Shown here: piece by piece, positions 35,860 to 47,379 of the stretch
Position numbering within the stretch: the stretch's first letter is position 1
Layout of the letters: every line of letters begins with the position of its first letter
Assembly: GCA_036362985.1 (NCBI GenBank)
Contig: JAYGXS010000008.1
Coordinates: 7,096,840-7,160,839, forward strand
Source of the DNA: Ligula intestinalis
Lineage: Eukaryota; Platyhelminthes; Cestoda; Diphyllobothriidea; Diphyllobothriidae
Reading direction: 5' to 3'
Length of the DNA stretch: 64,000 nt
Made by a program: the position numbers and the translations under genes
Notes under the pieces: generated by a model
What the model was told of the DNA's origin: nothing
The model's database searches: none
Seen by the model: only the letters and a program-made list of their open reading frames with translations

Positions 35860-36353
35860 TGTGAGAAGACTGATTGAATTCGAACAACTTTATTGCTCAA
35901 AAAGCTTTACAGTGTTGCGGTGTACGATAGCCAGCCGCACAGTTTCAAAAGTGTGAATGTCACAAGTTTGGGCTGTGCTATGAGTAATCAATCGGCTGCC
36001 GCCAATCAAATGAGGCAGGAGTAACGATTACCTACAAGCATAAACGCGGTGAGTTGACATTAAGCGTGCACGAGGACAATAGTGCGCAGCGAGCGAATCT
36101 CAGCACACAAAAGGCAGCATGAGTCAGCACAGTTACTCTGGGCGACGGGTATTTACACGCCACGCCACGCCGGTAAACTGCAACCGACAAGAAATCCGAT
36201 CTTCTTAAATGTGCCTTGACATAGGCGCTTTTTGGGTAAGGGATGCGAGTTTGAGATAAGTGCTGCGCAAGGGTATAAGTGGAGCACCGTCCAAACGTTC
36301 ATTTTGCTGTGGTGCATTTGATCGCTATCGTCGGAAACAACGGTCAGTCTCCT
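35860..36353 (-). mobile_element. Probable solo LTR
   Basis: About 490 bases of balanced composition inside AT-rich DNA. On the minus strand it ends AGTCTTCTCACA, with AATAAA (35889-35894 on the plus strand as TTTATT) some 30 bases before the end and a TATA-like ACTTATACCC upstream, as in retrotransposon LTRs. The end ...CA is clear; the TG start is uncertain (about 36353) and I found no target-site duplication. No internal retrotransposon region is adjacent. Confidence 0.4.
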
Positions 36354-37569
36354 TTTGGAAGTTTTTAGACTGACTTTTAATAATACAAAACGGAATTTCT
36401 AGATTCCGCTTCAAATCAGATTTTTTCAAATCTGATCATCATAGCGCTTAAGCGTTTTAGCAGAATCATATGAATGGGTCACATCCGCATTTGCCTATTT
36501 CTACCTATGAATAATATCAACCCACTGAAAAATATATTTTAAAAATCAAACGTTCCTTCGAAGGCAAACAATTGTTCTGAATATTCCAAAAAACTGTGTA
36601 AGCACAATGTAAGAAGTTCTAACCTGAAGCGGTTGAAACCTTTTCCATAAAATACACTGCGTGAGAAGGTGATGACTAAAAGTGTTATATTTTATGCATA
36701 ATTGAGTATCCACTTCAAGTGTTTACCTTTTTTAATATGAATTGGAAGAATAAGCAGCTCAAGGTTAACAAAGAAAATACTGCATATACGCTTTAAGAGC
36801 TCAGATAAGTTATAAAAACGTTCAAGCGAAAATTTGAGCCCAAAGCCTTTGATTCTACGAATCAGATGTCAACTTACCTGGGAGTGGTTGCAGTTTTAAA
36901 TTATTTCCAGCCAAATGCTATATTGAAATGATAATTTAATTGGATTTACTAGGGTTCTGCGACAGTCGAGGGCATACCTACATGAATCCTTGGAAAATAG
37001 CTCTCAGTTATTTGCTCTGATTATGATTAAAAACGAATAATTTGGCAAGAATTCCAAACGAACTGTGAACAGAACAAATATTACTTTACAAAAAGCTTAA
37101 TATGCTGCTCTAATATTAAGTCTGATATCTGCTTTTTTAATAAGGCTGTGATCTCACACCTAAATTTCGTGTTATTACAAAATAAAGGCATTTCTTCCCT
37201 GTATATGAATCGTGCTAAGCCTGACTTATAATTCAAAGGCTTTCAACTTTGCGTTTTTGCTGGCTTAAGTTTACGAAAGTGATTGCTTTAACATTTACAA
37301 CTAATTTCGGTTCAACAGTATTTTAAAGGTCCCTAACTTAATCGATGCCCCTAAGCTTTTAAGACACCTTATAATTTTAGTTGCAATGATATAAGATGCA
37401 ATTTGTTTGGTTATTACCATCAAACCCCTAGAAAAAAGAGTGGAAGGCTTATAAATTATAACCATTTAGAAGAAGATGCAATTTATGCTTAAGCAGCACA
37501 GCAAATGAGCGACTTGCTAATGGCTGTGAAAGAACATGAACCAAAACAAAATAATCATTAATTATTCAG
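36354..37569. other. No gene recognised
   Basis: AT-rich, no supported frame. A short palindrome TCAAATCAGATTTTTTCAAATCTGAT-like sequence (left half AAATCAGATT) lies near 36412-36437. Confidence 0.5.
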
Positions 37570-37790
37570 TTAATAGGGACAACGTCTCTGGCTAACCCTT
37601 GCAAAATTAGCAGATAAACTGGTGTTTCTTCATTCCAGTAAAGGGTTTCAGCTTCTCGGCATTGTGTTTCTGCTTCAGTAGTCATAGCTACTTACCAGTG
37701 TGGGGCGTTTAAAAACGAAAATTCACGAGCATTAGAACTCGCATTTAATTTTTGACAAATTACCTCGAAAAAACGCGAATAAATTAGAAG
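37570..37790 (+). repeat. Dispersed repeat Rep-B, copy 1
   Basis: Aligns with 42440-42655: TCTCTGGCTAACCCTTGCAA, AATTAGCA, TTTCAGCTTCTCGGCA, CTTCAGTAGTC, AGTGTGGGG-like, ATTCACGAGCATT and AGAAGTCTCA. Non-coding and diverged. Confidence 0.55.
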
Positions 37791-38864
37791 TCTCATTCAT
37801 GCAGACAAAAGAAGTACATTTGCTGTTGCTTGAATATTTCATCAATTTTTCTGTCATAATTTACAAAAACCCTGACATAAAATCGTGTGTACAAATTGAG
37901 AAAAATTAAAAAATAAAGATTGAATACCTAGCTTAAGTCCTTTTTTCAGGTACCCCTAAAGTTTTCAGAATTAAAGGAGGGGTGAAAAGCACGAGGAATT
38001 GTTTAAAAAAAAAACAATCAACACAGAATGCAACAAGAGTACGTTAAAACGCAAACAACTACCAAATTAAACAATTATTGGCTTGGAAAAAAAATTAAAT
38101 CCTTTCAATTCCAGTCCATTCTGACGGCTGTATGCTTTAAGTAAATGACCGCAGTATCAATATTTCTGAAAAAAGCGCTTCTAAAATTGATGAATTTTAT
38201 ATTTTTTTGCTTGCATGATCCACCGTACAATTTATTGCTTTTCTATTATTAGCTAGGTAAGCAGCAAAACAAAGCGAGCAGAAATAAAAAATAGAGGTTT
38301 ACATGTTTTCAGAATGGGGCAAACATACCACCAAATATCTAATTGGAAAACCTTTGGGCTTTATTTTTATTTACGAAGTCAACAAGGCGGCGTATTAAAC
38401 GTTTATTTTGAGCGAACATCCATTCTTTTAATAGAATGTGGTAGATACTTATCAGGTTAAGTAAGTTTTCGGTCATCGCTGCCACAGTTTATTATTCCTC
38501 CTACGCAAAAATGTCTCATTGTCTATGCTAATGCTGACAGCAAATAGAAAAGAAAAGTGCGAATAACGAAGGTAATCTAAAGAAGACAAGTATTTACATG
38601 CAGAAGAATAATAGGCTCCTGTTTCTTAAAGAAACGGTTGGCTCACATGTAGAATTTCCAGTTAACTTGAAAACATAAGCATTTGTACTTTGTATATGGT
38701 AGGTCGAAACTGCCTTAAATATATAGAAGCTTCATTATCTCATGAAATGCTACCCGGAATTCTGAAATGCGTTTTCAATTCAAACATATTGAAAACGTAT
38801 GGTTTTAAGACTAAGCATCGTGCAGCCTAATCACTTTATATTTTGGTCATGTCAGAATGCCGGC
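37791..38864. other. No gene recognised
   Basis: AT-rich, no frame or known repeat noticed. Confidence 0.5.
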
Positions 38865-39350
38865 TTTTTGAAGAATTTTTTCTGACCGCTAATAACATAT
38901 ATGCACTGCTAAAAGTGGCAGCATAAGAAGTATGTATTTTCCTCATTGATTTCGACTGCCTTTATAAATTCAAATATATTTTAAGGAAAGCACAAACGAA
39001 AAAATAGTTCTTGTACTCGTTTGTTAGAAAATTACGCATTCTTGAAATTTCATAATAAAAAAGGGGTATCTGATGGTTTGAAAAAAGGTTACTAAATTGC
39101 TGATGAACTTAAAACCAACTGACTGGCACACTTGAATTCAGGGTTTACAAACTGCGTGCTGTGCACATCAGATTTAAGAAAAAAACATTCTTGCCTACAA
39201 TTTTGGAAGAAGTTAGATAGTTCTCAGAAAACACTGCAAAAATGTGGAACATGCGGTATGCATTATAGGCAGCATTAGTGAACTGACGGATGTGATATAT
39301 AACAAATGAACACCTCAAAATCCTTAAAAGGCCATAATTAGAAACATTTT
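38865..39350 (+). repeat. Dispersed repeat Rep-C, copy 1
   Basis: Aligns with 57535-58040 along its length: TTTTCTGACCGCTAAT, CTGCCTTTATAAATTCAAAT, AACGAAAAAATAG, ACTGACTGGCACACTTGAAT, GGTTTACAAACTGCG and TGCGGTATGCATTATAGG-like. Non-coding; the two copies are 18.7 kb apart in the same orientation. Confidence 0.55.
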
Positions 39351-40004
39351 AAAACCGACAGGTACCCTTTCTTTTGTTATAAAATTTAAAAAAGGCATAA
39401 TTTTATAAAAAGCAAGTACAATGAGTAATTTTTTGGCTGACATTTTATGAGATCGGGAATCTACTGTATATTTAAGGCACTTTTGAAATTGTGATTTTGT
39501 TGATATTACTTTCAGAAAACACGTTATTTATTTTAAAATTAAAATGTTATATCATTGAAATGTATAACCAACTTCAGTTTGGCAATATTTTTAACGTTTA
39601 TTATACAATCGATGTTAATAAACGTGAAATTTATCTTATAGTTATCGCTTAAATTGGATAAGATGCACCTGCCGTTTGCATGATCAAAAAAATACTTAAA
39701 ATAAAGCGTATATCTGATCAACTTAACAATGCAAAACGTCTTTAACCTCATATGTAAAATTAAAAAATGAATAAGTGACACCATATATCAGAAGAAAAAA
39801 ATCCTTACTACAGTAGTGCTGAATCGTTTTAATGATAAGTAACTGAAGAAAAAATGAGGATGCATGCATGATAAAATAACGTCATTTTACATTAGGTTGC
39901 AAATAGGGCTAAATCAGGAATCTCAAAAGTATTAATCTTTGCAGAACTTTTAAACACGTTCCTGTAGGTAACGTAACGCCGAATGATTTCGTCAGGATTG
40001 GTGA
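39351..40004. other. No gene recognised
   Basis: Very AT-rich; the minus-strand frame 39539-39784 lacks any signature. Confidence 0.5.
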
Positions 40005-40215
40005 ACATTCATCAACAAGCGTCATTATCTCCCAATTATAAGCACGCTATTTTGCAATGAAAAATGTCGCGAGTACGAACCACGATTGGCGTCCTACTTG
40101 TGGTTGGGTTGGACTACCTGACGACGGCTTATGAGCCAGAAATGTCCATTTCAGTGTCCCTTGTCCTTGCAGGCAATATCACCTGCCTGCACCACTAGGA
40201 ACCATGGGGCCTCTC
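40005..40215 (+). repeat. SINE-A copy, head decayed
   Basis: TTCATCAACAAGCGTCATTA, TCTCCCAATTATAAGCACG, GTCGCGAGTACGAACCACG and CTGACGACGGCTTATGAGCC follow the SINE-A order. The A-box region is largely lost. Confidence 0.6.
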
Positions 40216-40435
40216 TCGGATCTCAAGAAATAAATTTCAGGGGAGTGGTAGACGAGGGACTTCCGTTAGCCATTGGTGAATGTTCATCAACGAGACAAGT
40301 ACATATTGTGTTGTGATCTTCTCCTTATTTTTCGCAAGTTAGATCAGTTGTCCAGTGCCGTCATTGCCATGCCTGACATAGGTTTTTCCAAAAAACAACG
40401 TCTGACTCATGGAATTCGCCGCTGCTATATTTCAG

Positions 40436-42040
40436 AAGATGAATTAGCGAACATAAGTTTGTTTTCGATAATTCTCATCAGGCCTTTACATTTATAGGGT
40501 AATTAAGTAAATGGACTATGCGGTTTAGTATAAAAAGTAGGACGGTTGTCAGGGCAGGGGGAATGGGGTGGGGTCGAAACGGGGTCAACATTTAATCAGC
40601 GTTAGGGGGAGCTGGTAGTCGGTTGAGGTGTTAAGCCGCTGGCTGTTGGATTTGCAGCTTTTGACCATGGTAACTGTGGTGCCGCGACGAAATTCTTTTG
40701 GGCGCAAAAGATGTGTCAGCGTAGCCTGATTGCGGCCGCTTCTGCCGTAGATAAGAGACGCTGTCCAATTAATTTTGAGTAGCTTGAAGGTGCTTGTAGA
40801 TAACTCGGAAGGCCTCTTTGGCATCCACACGATGGTCAGAGTCTACCAGATGCGCTAGAATGGAACTGTTAACACCCTTTAGTTGACCCTTTCCTAACCA
40901 TGCTGGGATGTGTTCTCGGACTCTTTTGGACAAACGCCGACTCGTGCGACCAATGTATCCCGCTCCACAGGAACAGGTAAATGAATATATGCACATTGAT
41001 GTGATCTGGGCTGGCAGTTTGTCCTTAATCTCTCCGTATAGAATGGGAGTGGTCGAGAAAAGTACGTGGGCGTTGGCTGCTGGGAAGGTGGTTGCTACAG
41101 CTTGACTCAGGCGCCTCCTTAGAAGTTCGCTTGGTCCGTCCCCTTGAAATGGGATCCTGATAAACATTCGCTTCTTCTCTGCTGTTAGCACTGCAGGTTT
41201 TGGTGGCCTTTCAGTCATGTGCTTAGCGATAAATCGACTGTGGTCCCCATTTTGTCGAAAAACACATTCAACAATCCTTAGCTCCTCTTCTATGCCATCA
41301 TTTGAGCAGATCCTTTTCAACCTTTGTGTCAAACATCGTACTAAATTGAACGGTACGAAGCTAGCAAAATGAAAGTATTGCTCGGACCACGTCTTATTAC
41401 GATATACCTTCCGTTAAATGCTCCCATCAGCCCTTCTACTCAGTAGTATATCAAGGAATGGGAGTGATCCAGATTCCTCTACTTCTATTGTGAATTTGAT
41501 AGACGGATGCGCCTGATTCACTTTATTCATTAGAGCTGAAAAGTCGGTTTGGTCTAATGCGACAGAGAATATGTCATCTACGTAACGTTTGTAGTACATC
41601 AGATTATTTATCTGGTGGCTAAGTTGCGTAGCCTCTAGGTTGTTTATGAATATATTTTCTAGAAGCGGACCCAGGGGTGAGCCCATAGCTACTTCGTCTA
41701 ATTGCCTGGACATCTTGTTGTTGAAAAGGAACTGTACATTCAAAGTACACTTTAGTAAAAATTCCTTGAGTGCATTTACTGGCACTCCCATGTCCTAGTG
41801 ATTTGAGCTAATGAAGTCACAGATGTAATCTACTGTTCCTGTGACCGGCACGTTTATGAACATGGAGGAGACATCCAGTGAAAACATCACTGTCCCGTTC
41901 AGGTCGAGCTCTTTCACATCGTACACGAATTCGAAGATATCTCGGAGACTGCATGGGGCTAGTTGACTCTGTATGGGTTTCAGTTTGTCCGCTAGCCATT
42001 TCACTGTCGCATGGTATGGCGAATTTCTCATATCTAAGAT
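40436..42040 (-). mobile_element. Best-preserved PLE (RT + GIY-YIG), 5'-truncated
   Basis: On the minus strand the element starts abruptly inside the RT at about 42040 (…ILDMRNSPYHATVKWL). It runs through RT and GIY-YIG coding sequence to about 40590 and ends with a C-rich untranslated tail whose terminus (40436-40500, AATTCTCATCAGGCC) matches the one at 59165-59240. A SINE-A copy lies downstream of its 3' end. Confidence 0.9.
40590..42040 (-). pseudogene. PLE reverse transcriptase/GIY-YIG polyprotein
   Basis: One frame covers 42031 to 40769, interrupted only by a TAG at 41795-41797 and a TAA at 41414-41416. RT motifs in order: A in VMFSLDVSSMFINVP, B in AMGSPLGPLLENIFI, the catalytic YVDD in YKRYVDDIFSVAL, and the later LPFLDILLSRR. 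Then come VYRNKTWSEQYFHFASFVP and the GIY-YIG domain (CIYSFTCSCGAGYIGRTSRR, LSKRVREHIPAW, ILAHLVDSDHRVDAKEAFRV). Near 40770-40790 a frameshift moves the C-terminal part (GQRLLSTAEAAAIRLR) to another frame, followed by a further stop. The N-terminal RT part, present at 59621-59880, is missing here. Few lesions suggest a fairly recent insertion. Confidence 0.9.
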
Positions 42041-42439
42041 GTTATATTTATAAGCTTTAAAACATTAGACCGGTTTTGACAATGCTTACAGCGTATGCGA
42101 TGTAATTCTCTCCGAGTAATACTGACCGGTGTTTAGTGTCGTTTACAAAAATTGAAAACAGCTGTTATTCCTTCAGTTTTCTAATACGAAATTTTAAGCC
42201 ATTCTTAATGGATTTGCAAAGAAACTTTTGCTGTCTTTTATAGTACTAGCCTGAGTATAATAAGATGCACCATTTTTGTGGGTCATCAATCAATAACTGC
42301 AAAGGTTAACTCTAAAGGATGTTAAAATTTGCAATTTCAAAATATACACTATTTTTTCAGTTAGGACACGAAGTGAAACATCAATAGTCACTATGCAAAG
42401 CCAAAAACCAAAATGAAGAAAAAACCATGAAAACTTCAT
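42041..42439. other. No gene recognised
   Basis: AT-rich flank of the PLE. Confidence 0.5.
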
Positions 42440-42655
42440 TTTACATGAGTAAGGTCTCTAGCCAACTCTTGCAAAATTAGCATCTTAAGTGCCGTAATAT
42501 CTGTCCATAACAAAGCTTCAGACCCTCGGCACAGCAATAACGCTTCCGTAGTCTTAGGTGATTGCCAGACTGGGGTTAATAAAAATGCAGATTCGCGAAC
42601 ATTGGAAGTCTCAAATTTTTCTGAGGCAATGAACTTGAAAAATATAAAACATCCA
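42440..42655 (+). repeat. Dispersed repeat Rep-B, copy 2
   Basis: Second copy of 37570-37790 (TCTCTAGCCAACTCTTGCAA, CTTCAGACCCTCGGCA, CTTCCGTAGTC, GATTCGCGAACATTGGAAGT). A minus-strand 109-codon frame (42436-42765) overlaps it and is probably chance. Confidence 0.55.
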
Positions 42656-43998
42656 GGCTTATAATTTATTAAGATAAACAGCGTGAAGATGCAGTCTCTG
42701 GAATACCTTGTCAGTTTGCTTTCATTTGCTTCTATAAAAGCTTGGAGATTACAACCCGTTTTCAAAGATAAAGCTAACTATTATGCAACTTTCCCATAAC
42801 CCTGTTCTAGCCCTGCGTTCAGATGATCTTGATGTTTTTTTAAATGACAGGAGACATAGGCCGTGGGAGCAATTGCTGTTATTTTAATTTACTACAAGCT
42901 AAAGTGCAGACTTAAATAAAACACACAGAAAATGTAAAAATGCAAACTAAAATTAAAGTTCACAGAAAATGCAAAAATAGATTGTGGCTCTTGGGAGAAG
43001 TCACGAATCGTCGATTTCGGTTAGGCCTTAATTTATCATATATTATATTTTGGCGTTAAGTGTGTCGACATAATAAATATTCAACGTTTATGCGTACTTA
43101 AACTAAGTCAAAAATATGTAACCGACAAAACGTGCATTTTGTACTATCGTTTGTTTCGGAGGTTATATTGGTTGTCCACCTGACCTCATTGGTATCCGTA
43201 AAGTGAAGTGTTTCAAAAATAATATCTAGCAAACGGAACGCATTGCAGTTATGTTTGCAAGCTTTCAGGCCTCAGATTTGACTAAGCAAATGACTACAGC
43301 CTTTGCGACAGGAAAAAAAGACTTATAAATATAAAATTGCGTAGGAAATACTGGTCGATTTTCACTCACTCTTACTGCTATCTTTGCAATGTATTATATG
43401 AAATTTTAAACTCTTCGAAATGAATGCAACCTATTTTGTAATTATTGTTAAATTTCTCACAGAGTTATATTTCCAAGTATATGAGTGAGTATAAAAACTT
43501 CAAAAAGGATCGCGGTATAGAATGACAACACATGCTTGACAGTGGACTTTACCAAGCTTTTGTTGAAGAAGACTCACGCCATATTGTCAGAGAAGCTTGC
43601 AACTTTAGTGCATACATTTTCGAAAATTGTTCCTCAGCTCGTCATCCAAATTAGGAAACTATGCAAAGAAAAAATCAATTTTCAAACGTGCAAAAAAAGA
43701 AGAATTATCTGACTTCAGCACTGATTGGCAACTGTGAACTATGTCAGTCTGCGCAACTAGGAATTACATGCATTTCGTCAGCCCGCCGTAGGTGGTCGCG
43801 TGTGTTGAACTTTGGCCTTGATTTCATTATAGCTGTTGTCCAAATCGATTCGCCTGTTGATGCATGCCTCATTTGAATGCATTTCGTTCAGGCATTTACG
43901 ACGTTTTTTAGGTTTCACAAATCCGTTTGTTCACCCGTTCGAACTTGTGACCGGTTTCCATTCTACGCACGGCCATCTAGATTAAATGGCCTTTGGGG
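42656..43998. other. No gene recognised
   Basis: AT-rich DNA with short frames only. Confidence 0.5.
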
Positions 43999-44392
43999 GA
44001 AGGAGATGCGGCTACTGGAACAAGAGTTTTATTGTCCTGACGTTTTGGATTCCGTTAGGAAGCCTTAATCCTAGGTAATGGTATCAAAGTCAGAGTCATG
44101 CGCATAAAGCATTGAAACGTGCACAGGTTGCATGGCATTTCTATATCATAGTGGTAAGCTGCATGCATATGATAATCATCCATTTCTGTAGCCACTGCTT
44201 GGGTTTTAATTGGTGCGGTACTGGCTAAACACTTCGCGTTCTACTCATTAATTGCCGTGATTTCCTCGTCCGTGTTGGATGCGGACTTGGCATGACTATG
44301 ACCATGATACGATTACCTATGATTAAGGATTCTCAACGAACTTTGAAACTTCAGGACGATAAAAGTCTTGTTCCTGAAGTCGCATTACCTTC
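43999..44392. repeat. Inverted pair of motif-R copies
   Basis: Arms 43999-44100 and 44291-44392 (102 bases each) are imperfect reverse complements around a 190-base unpaired centre. Each contains GGAACAAGASTTTTAT, a GTCCTGAMGTTT block and CCTTAATCMTAGGTAAT. The right arm retains GAAAC at 44345-44349. Confidence 0.7.
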
Positions 44393-44940
44393 TTAACTGC
44401 TTTCTGCAACTCACAGCCTCACGTCCACTGGAAATAAATTGTATCGTTTTCTGACTGCTGATTGAGGTTCATATATGTCGGTTGAGGCGCATTTCCTAGT
44501 TTGGAAACTGCCAGTACACAGGATCTTGTAGACAATCTCTTTTCTTTCAAGGTAGCCAACACTGTCCTAAGGGTAAAAAAGCTATGAGCGTAAGGTAATT
44601 GAGAGCTGGCGCGCCACTTATATCTTATGTTTTCTAAGTTGTCTTTCGACAAGCTCAGGCATATTTGTCACATATGGAAGAGTTCGTTGGGTCTATGTTT
44701 CTGAAGCCTGGGTGGCCATATCATGTGAAATGTTTGTTGGTTTGTATTGCTGACGTTTCATGCATTTACACTTGAAGTTTCGTAGATATCTGTTTTTCGA
44801 GCATAGTTCAAAAAGTTATTTTTTTCTGCTCGATAAATTTCATCATCAATGCAATGTGCTTTAGCCAGACAAGAATCATAAATGAAATGGCCACCCAGGC
44901 ATTCAAAAACTGACAAGGTAAACACTCCTATTCGTAGAAA
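44393..44940. other. No gene recognised
   Basis: Short frames only. GCTGACGTTTCATG at about 44750 is a lone partial match to motif R. Confidence 0.45.
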
Positions 44941-45132
44941 ATGGGTCTAGGCCAGTCAAAAGACAAAAGTGGCCTATTTTCCGATTTGTATCCAGTAACG
45001 ATAGTTCTTTTTAAGCGTCCTAACGACGTGTTGACCAAGAAAATTAAAGAGGAAGCCGGATTCAAACTTGTATTGCCCTCAAAGCCGGTGGACTTTTATA
45101 AACGTGATATAAAGGAGCTCATTTCTCTATAA
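44941..45132 (+). CDS. Small ORF with N-myristoylation-like start
   Basis: 63 codons from ATG to TAA. The start lies in AAAATGG, a favourable translation context (A at -3, G at +4). The peptide begins MGLGQSKDK, fitting the Met-Gly-x-x-x-Ser pattern of N-myristoylated proteins with following lysines. The rest is mixed and hydrophilic (PVTIVLFKRPNDV, KKIKEEAGFKLVLPSKPVDF). No homologous family is recognised. It might be a small gene, a first exon if a donor lies inside, or chance. Confidence 0.25.
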   Translation: MGLGQSKDKSGLFSDLYPVTIVLFKRPNDVLTKKIKEEAGFKLVLPSKPVDFYKRDIKELISL

Positions 45133-45327
45133 CAGAAGTGCACGGAAGGTCATCATTTGTTTAATTTGACTTTATGTTGTTTCAACTGTTATAAGAACTT
45201 GGCCAGTATTTTACGAGCATTCTATTACTAACCGGTTTTTCAAACGGCAATGGGTAGAAAAACTCGGTTCACAAAGCATTTGCGTTTGGTTTGCAGATAA
45301 TGACAAATCCGAAGAAACCAGGCATTC

Positions 45328-45760
45328 TGTCGGTCGTTGGTTGATTAGCGATCATTTTCAGCCCCTAGCTGATTTTGAAGTCGAGTGGGAACCGCAAGGT
45401 TTTGCTGTATTGTTGCTAGACGAGGCAGAATCATATACGATGCTGAAAATTAATCTAAATCATCACCATGATCACTCTTCGCTTGTCAACAGGCGACGCT
45501 GTGCTATCATGCTTTGTCATCTTTACTTTCGCAGCTGATTTGCTTGCTCGAGACAGCATAATACTGGAGTACTCATATATCATCAAGACCAGGTATGCTT
45601 TCTGGCATAGTATGCGTTTATTTTATTTGTTGGCTTTAGTACTCACTGACAGGGGCTCGGTTTGCAGCGTTGACAACAGAAATCATTTTGTTCGCAACGC
45701 TAGAATAAGCTTTTTTTATTTCAGCATACACAACCTGCGCTTGCAAAGTGAAAATATTCT
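45328..45760 (+). repeat. Dispersed repeat Rep-F, copy 1
   Basis: Direct repeat of 46336-46760 about 1 kb downstream. Best blocks: TGTATTGTTGCTAGACGAGG, CATGATCACTCTTCGCTTGT, ATCTTTACTTTCGCAGCTGA, CACTGACAGGG and TTTCAGCATACACAACCTGC. Frames through it share the same shadow peptides, so the overlapping ORFs are not counted as genes. Confidence 0.65.
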
Positions 45761-46335
45761 AAGGGCTTGGCGTTTCAATTTCATGCGTTCCTAGTCCAGC
45801 TTGCATGCTTTGATACCCAAATGAATATATATCAAAGACCAGGACTCCATGGTTCTAAATCTTTGTGTGGATAATAGCGTAAAAGAGTCTGGCGGTCGAC
45901 GGAATAAGTGAATGCATTTGAGCAGTACGGTGCATTTAAGAAGGGGAATAACATGTGATCGCTAAAACATTAAGCATACTGGCCTGACAATTTTGTTTCT
46001 TGCTCAAAAACATAGTCACAAGTGGTCACACTACCGGCCGTTCCACTTGAAGTTAAGGTCTTACATTACATGCTGTACACATTTCCCTACGGCGTGTTAG
46101 GAGAAGTCATATACTTTTCGAGAAAGTGTGCAATAGGTATGATCTAAATTTTATAATCATAAGCAACATTAATAAATGCACATATGCATTACTTCATGAA
46201 TGCACATTTGATTTGATAAAACGTCTCATAATTTATACGAAACCCGATAAGGGTCCATTCTTAAAGCGTACAATTTCAAGAAGGCATAATCAGCTATCAG
46301 CCCAGTACAAGGTTGTATATTTTTGTGCATGTCCA

Positions 46336-46760
46336 TTCTGCCTATCATTTGTTGGTTGGCTTATACGGTCATGATCGGCCCTTGTTAATGTTTAAGTCTA
46401 GTTATCGAGTTGGAGGCGTGAAGTCGCGTTGTATTGTTGCTTGATGAAGCAGGATCATGCATTATGCTCGCAACTAATCTGGTTCAGTGCCATGATCGCT
46501 CTTTGCCTGTCAGTACACAACGCTATGCTATCTCTACTATCTTTACTTTCGCAGCTGAATCGCTTGTCCGAGATAAAATAACACTTGTCATTAGAACAGA
46601 TACCGTTTTAGTGTACGATCTGCTTATCCCATTCGTTGACATTAGTTCTCACTGACAGGGTTTCAGTGTTTTCTGTTGGCAGTAGGTAGTATTTCATCCA
46701 TAATGCTAAAATTAGCTTCTTTTAGTTCAGCATACCCAATCTGCGCTTGCGAACGACAAC
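46336..46760 (+). repeat. Dispersed repeat Rep-F, copy 2
   Basis: TGTATTGTTGCTTGATGAAG, CATGATCGCTCTTTGCCTGT, ATCTTTACTTTCGCAGCTGA, CACTGACAGGG and GTTCAGCATACCCAATCTGC line up with copy 1. Confidence 0.65.
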
Positions 46761-47122
46761 TGCTTTACGTTTCAGCATGATCGTTGGCCAGTAATCTTCC
46801 TGTATCCAACCAGAAGCCAGTTCAATGCGTTACCGATTGGGACTATCTCCCACTCATTTACCCTTAGACGTCCCCATACCCAATAAGGTATCCTCTTTCG
46901 GATACTTCGGTGTAACTCTGAAATCTACTCCTTCATTTACTTTTTATATTGGAATCGTCTGGATTAAAATTCGTAAACTGCTATAATTTATCCGCCGGTT
47001 ATTTTCAAATTACAACCCAAGCCCTAATCTGGCGATTTAGAGACGCTTGCATTCTTCCCCTCATTCTCTACGGTGCTCGGGTTATTTTTCCGGACCCACC
47101 AAATGCTTTCTTTAGCAGCAAG
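46761..47122. other. No gene recognised
   Basis: Nothing supported; possible downstream sequence of the minus-strand candidate exon. Confidence 0.45.
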
Positions 47123-47379
47123 CTACCATAATGCTTTTGCGCGGATACCATGATACAGTGAAACTGGCTCGTCGTCAGACTGAAGGAAAATGCGGGCTGG
47201 GATTGTCGCACTAGGTTTTTTGGGGACATAGGTTTCATCGAACATTGGTGGCATTTTGGGGATGGGGCGGGAGTTAGGCAATCGCAAATCGTTCTGCAAT
47301 AGGTGCTGCAACTGAGAGGGAGTGTGCACCTTCTGGTTGTAAACTACATGTCGGGGGATGCATAAACCGTGAAGTGCCA
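47123..47379 (-). CDS. Candidate exon, unknown protein
   Basis: On the minus strand the sequence TTTATTCGTTCTTGTGCAAG resembles a 3' splice site ending at 47380. The frame then stays open for 85 codons to a TAG at 47123-47125. The peptide is Pro-rich and looks like real coding sequence: ALHGLCIPRHVVYNQKVHTP, LQHLLQNDLRLP, IPKMPPMFDETYVPKKP, ARIFLQSDDEPVSLYHGIRA. Codon use is more GC-balanced than the flanks. A GT donor (TATG|GTAGCT) overlaps the stop, so the exon may splice onward instead of ending. No domain is recognised and no partner exon is proven. Confidence 0.38.
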
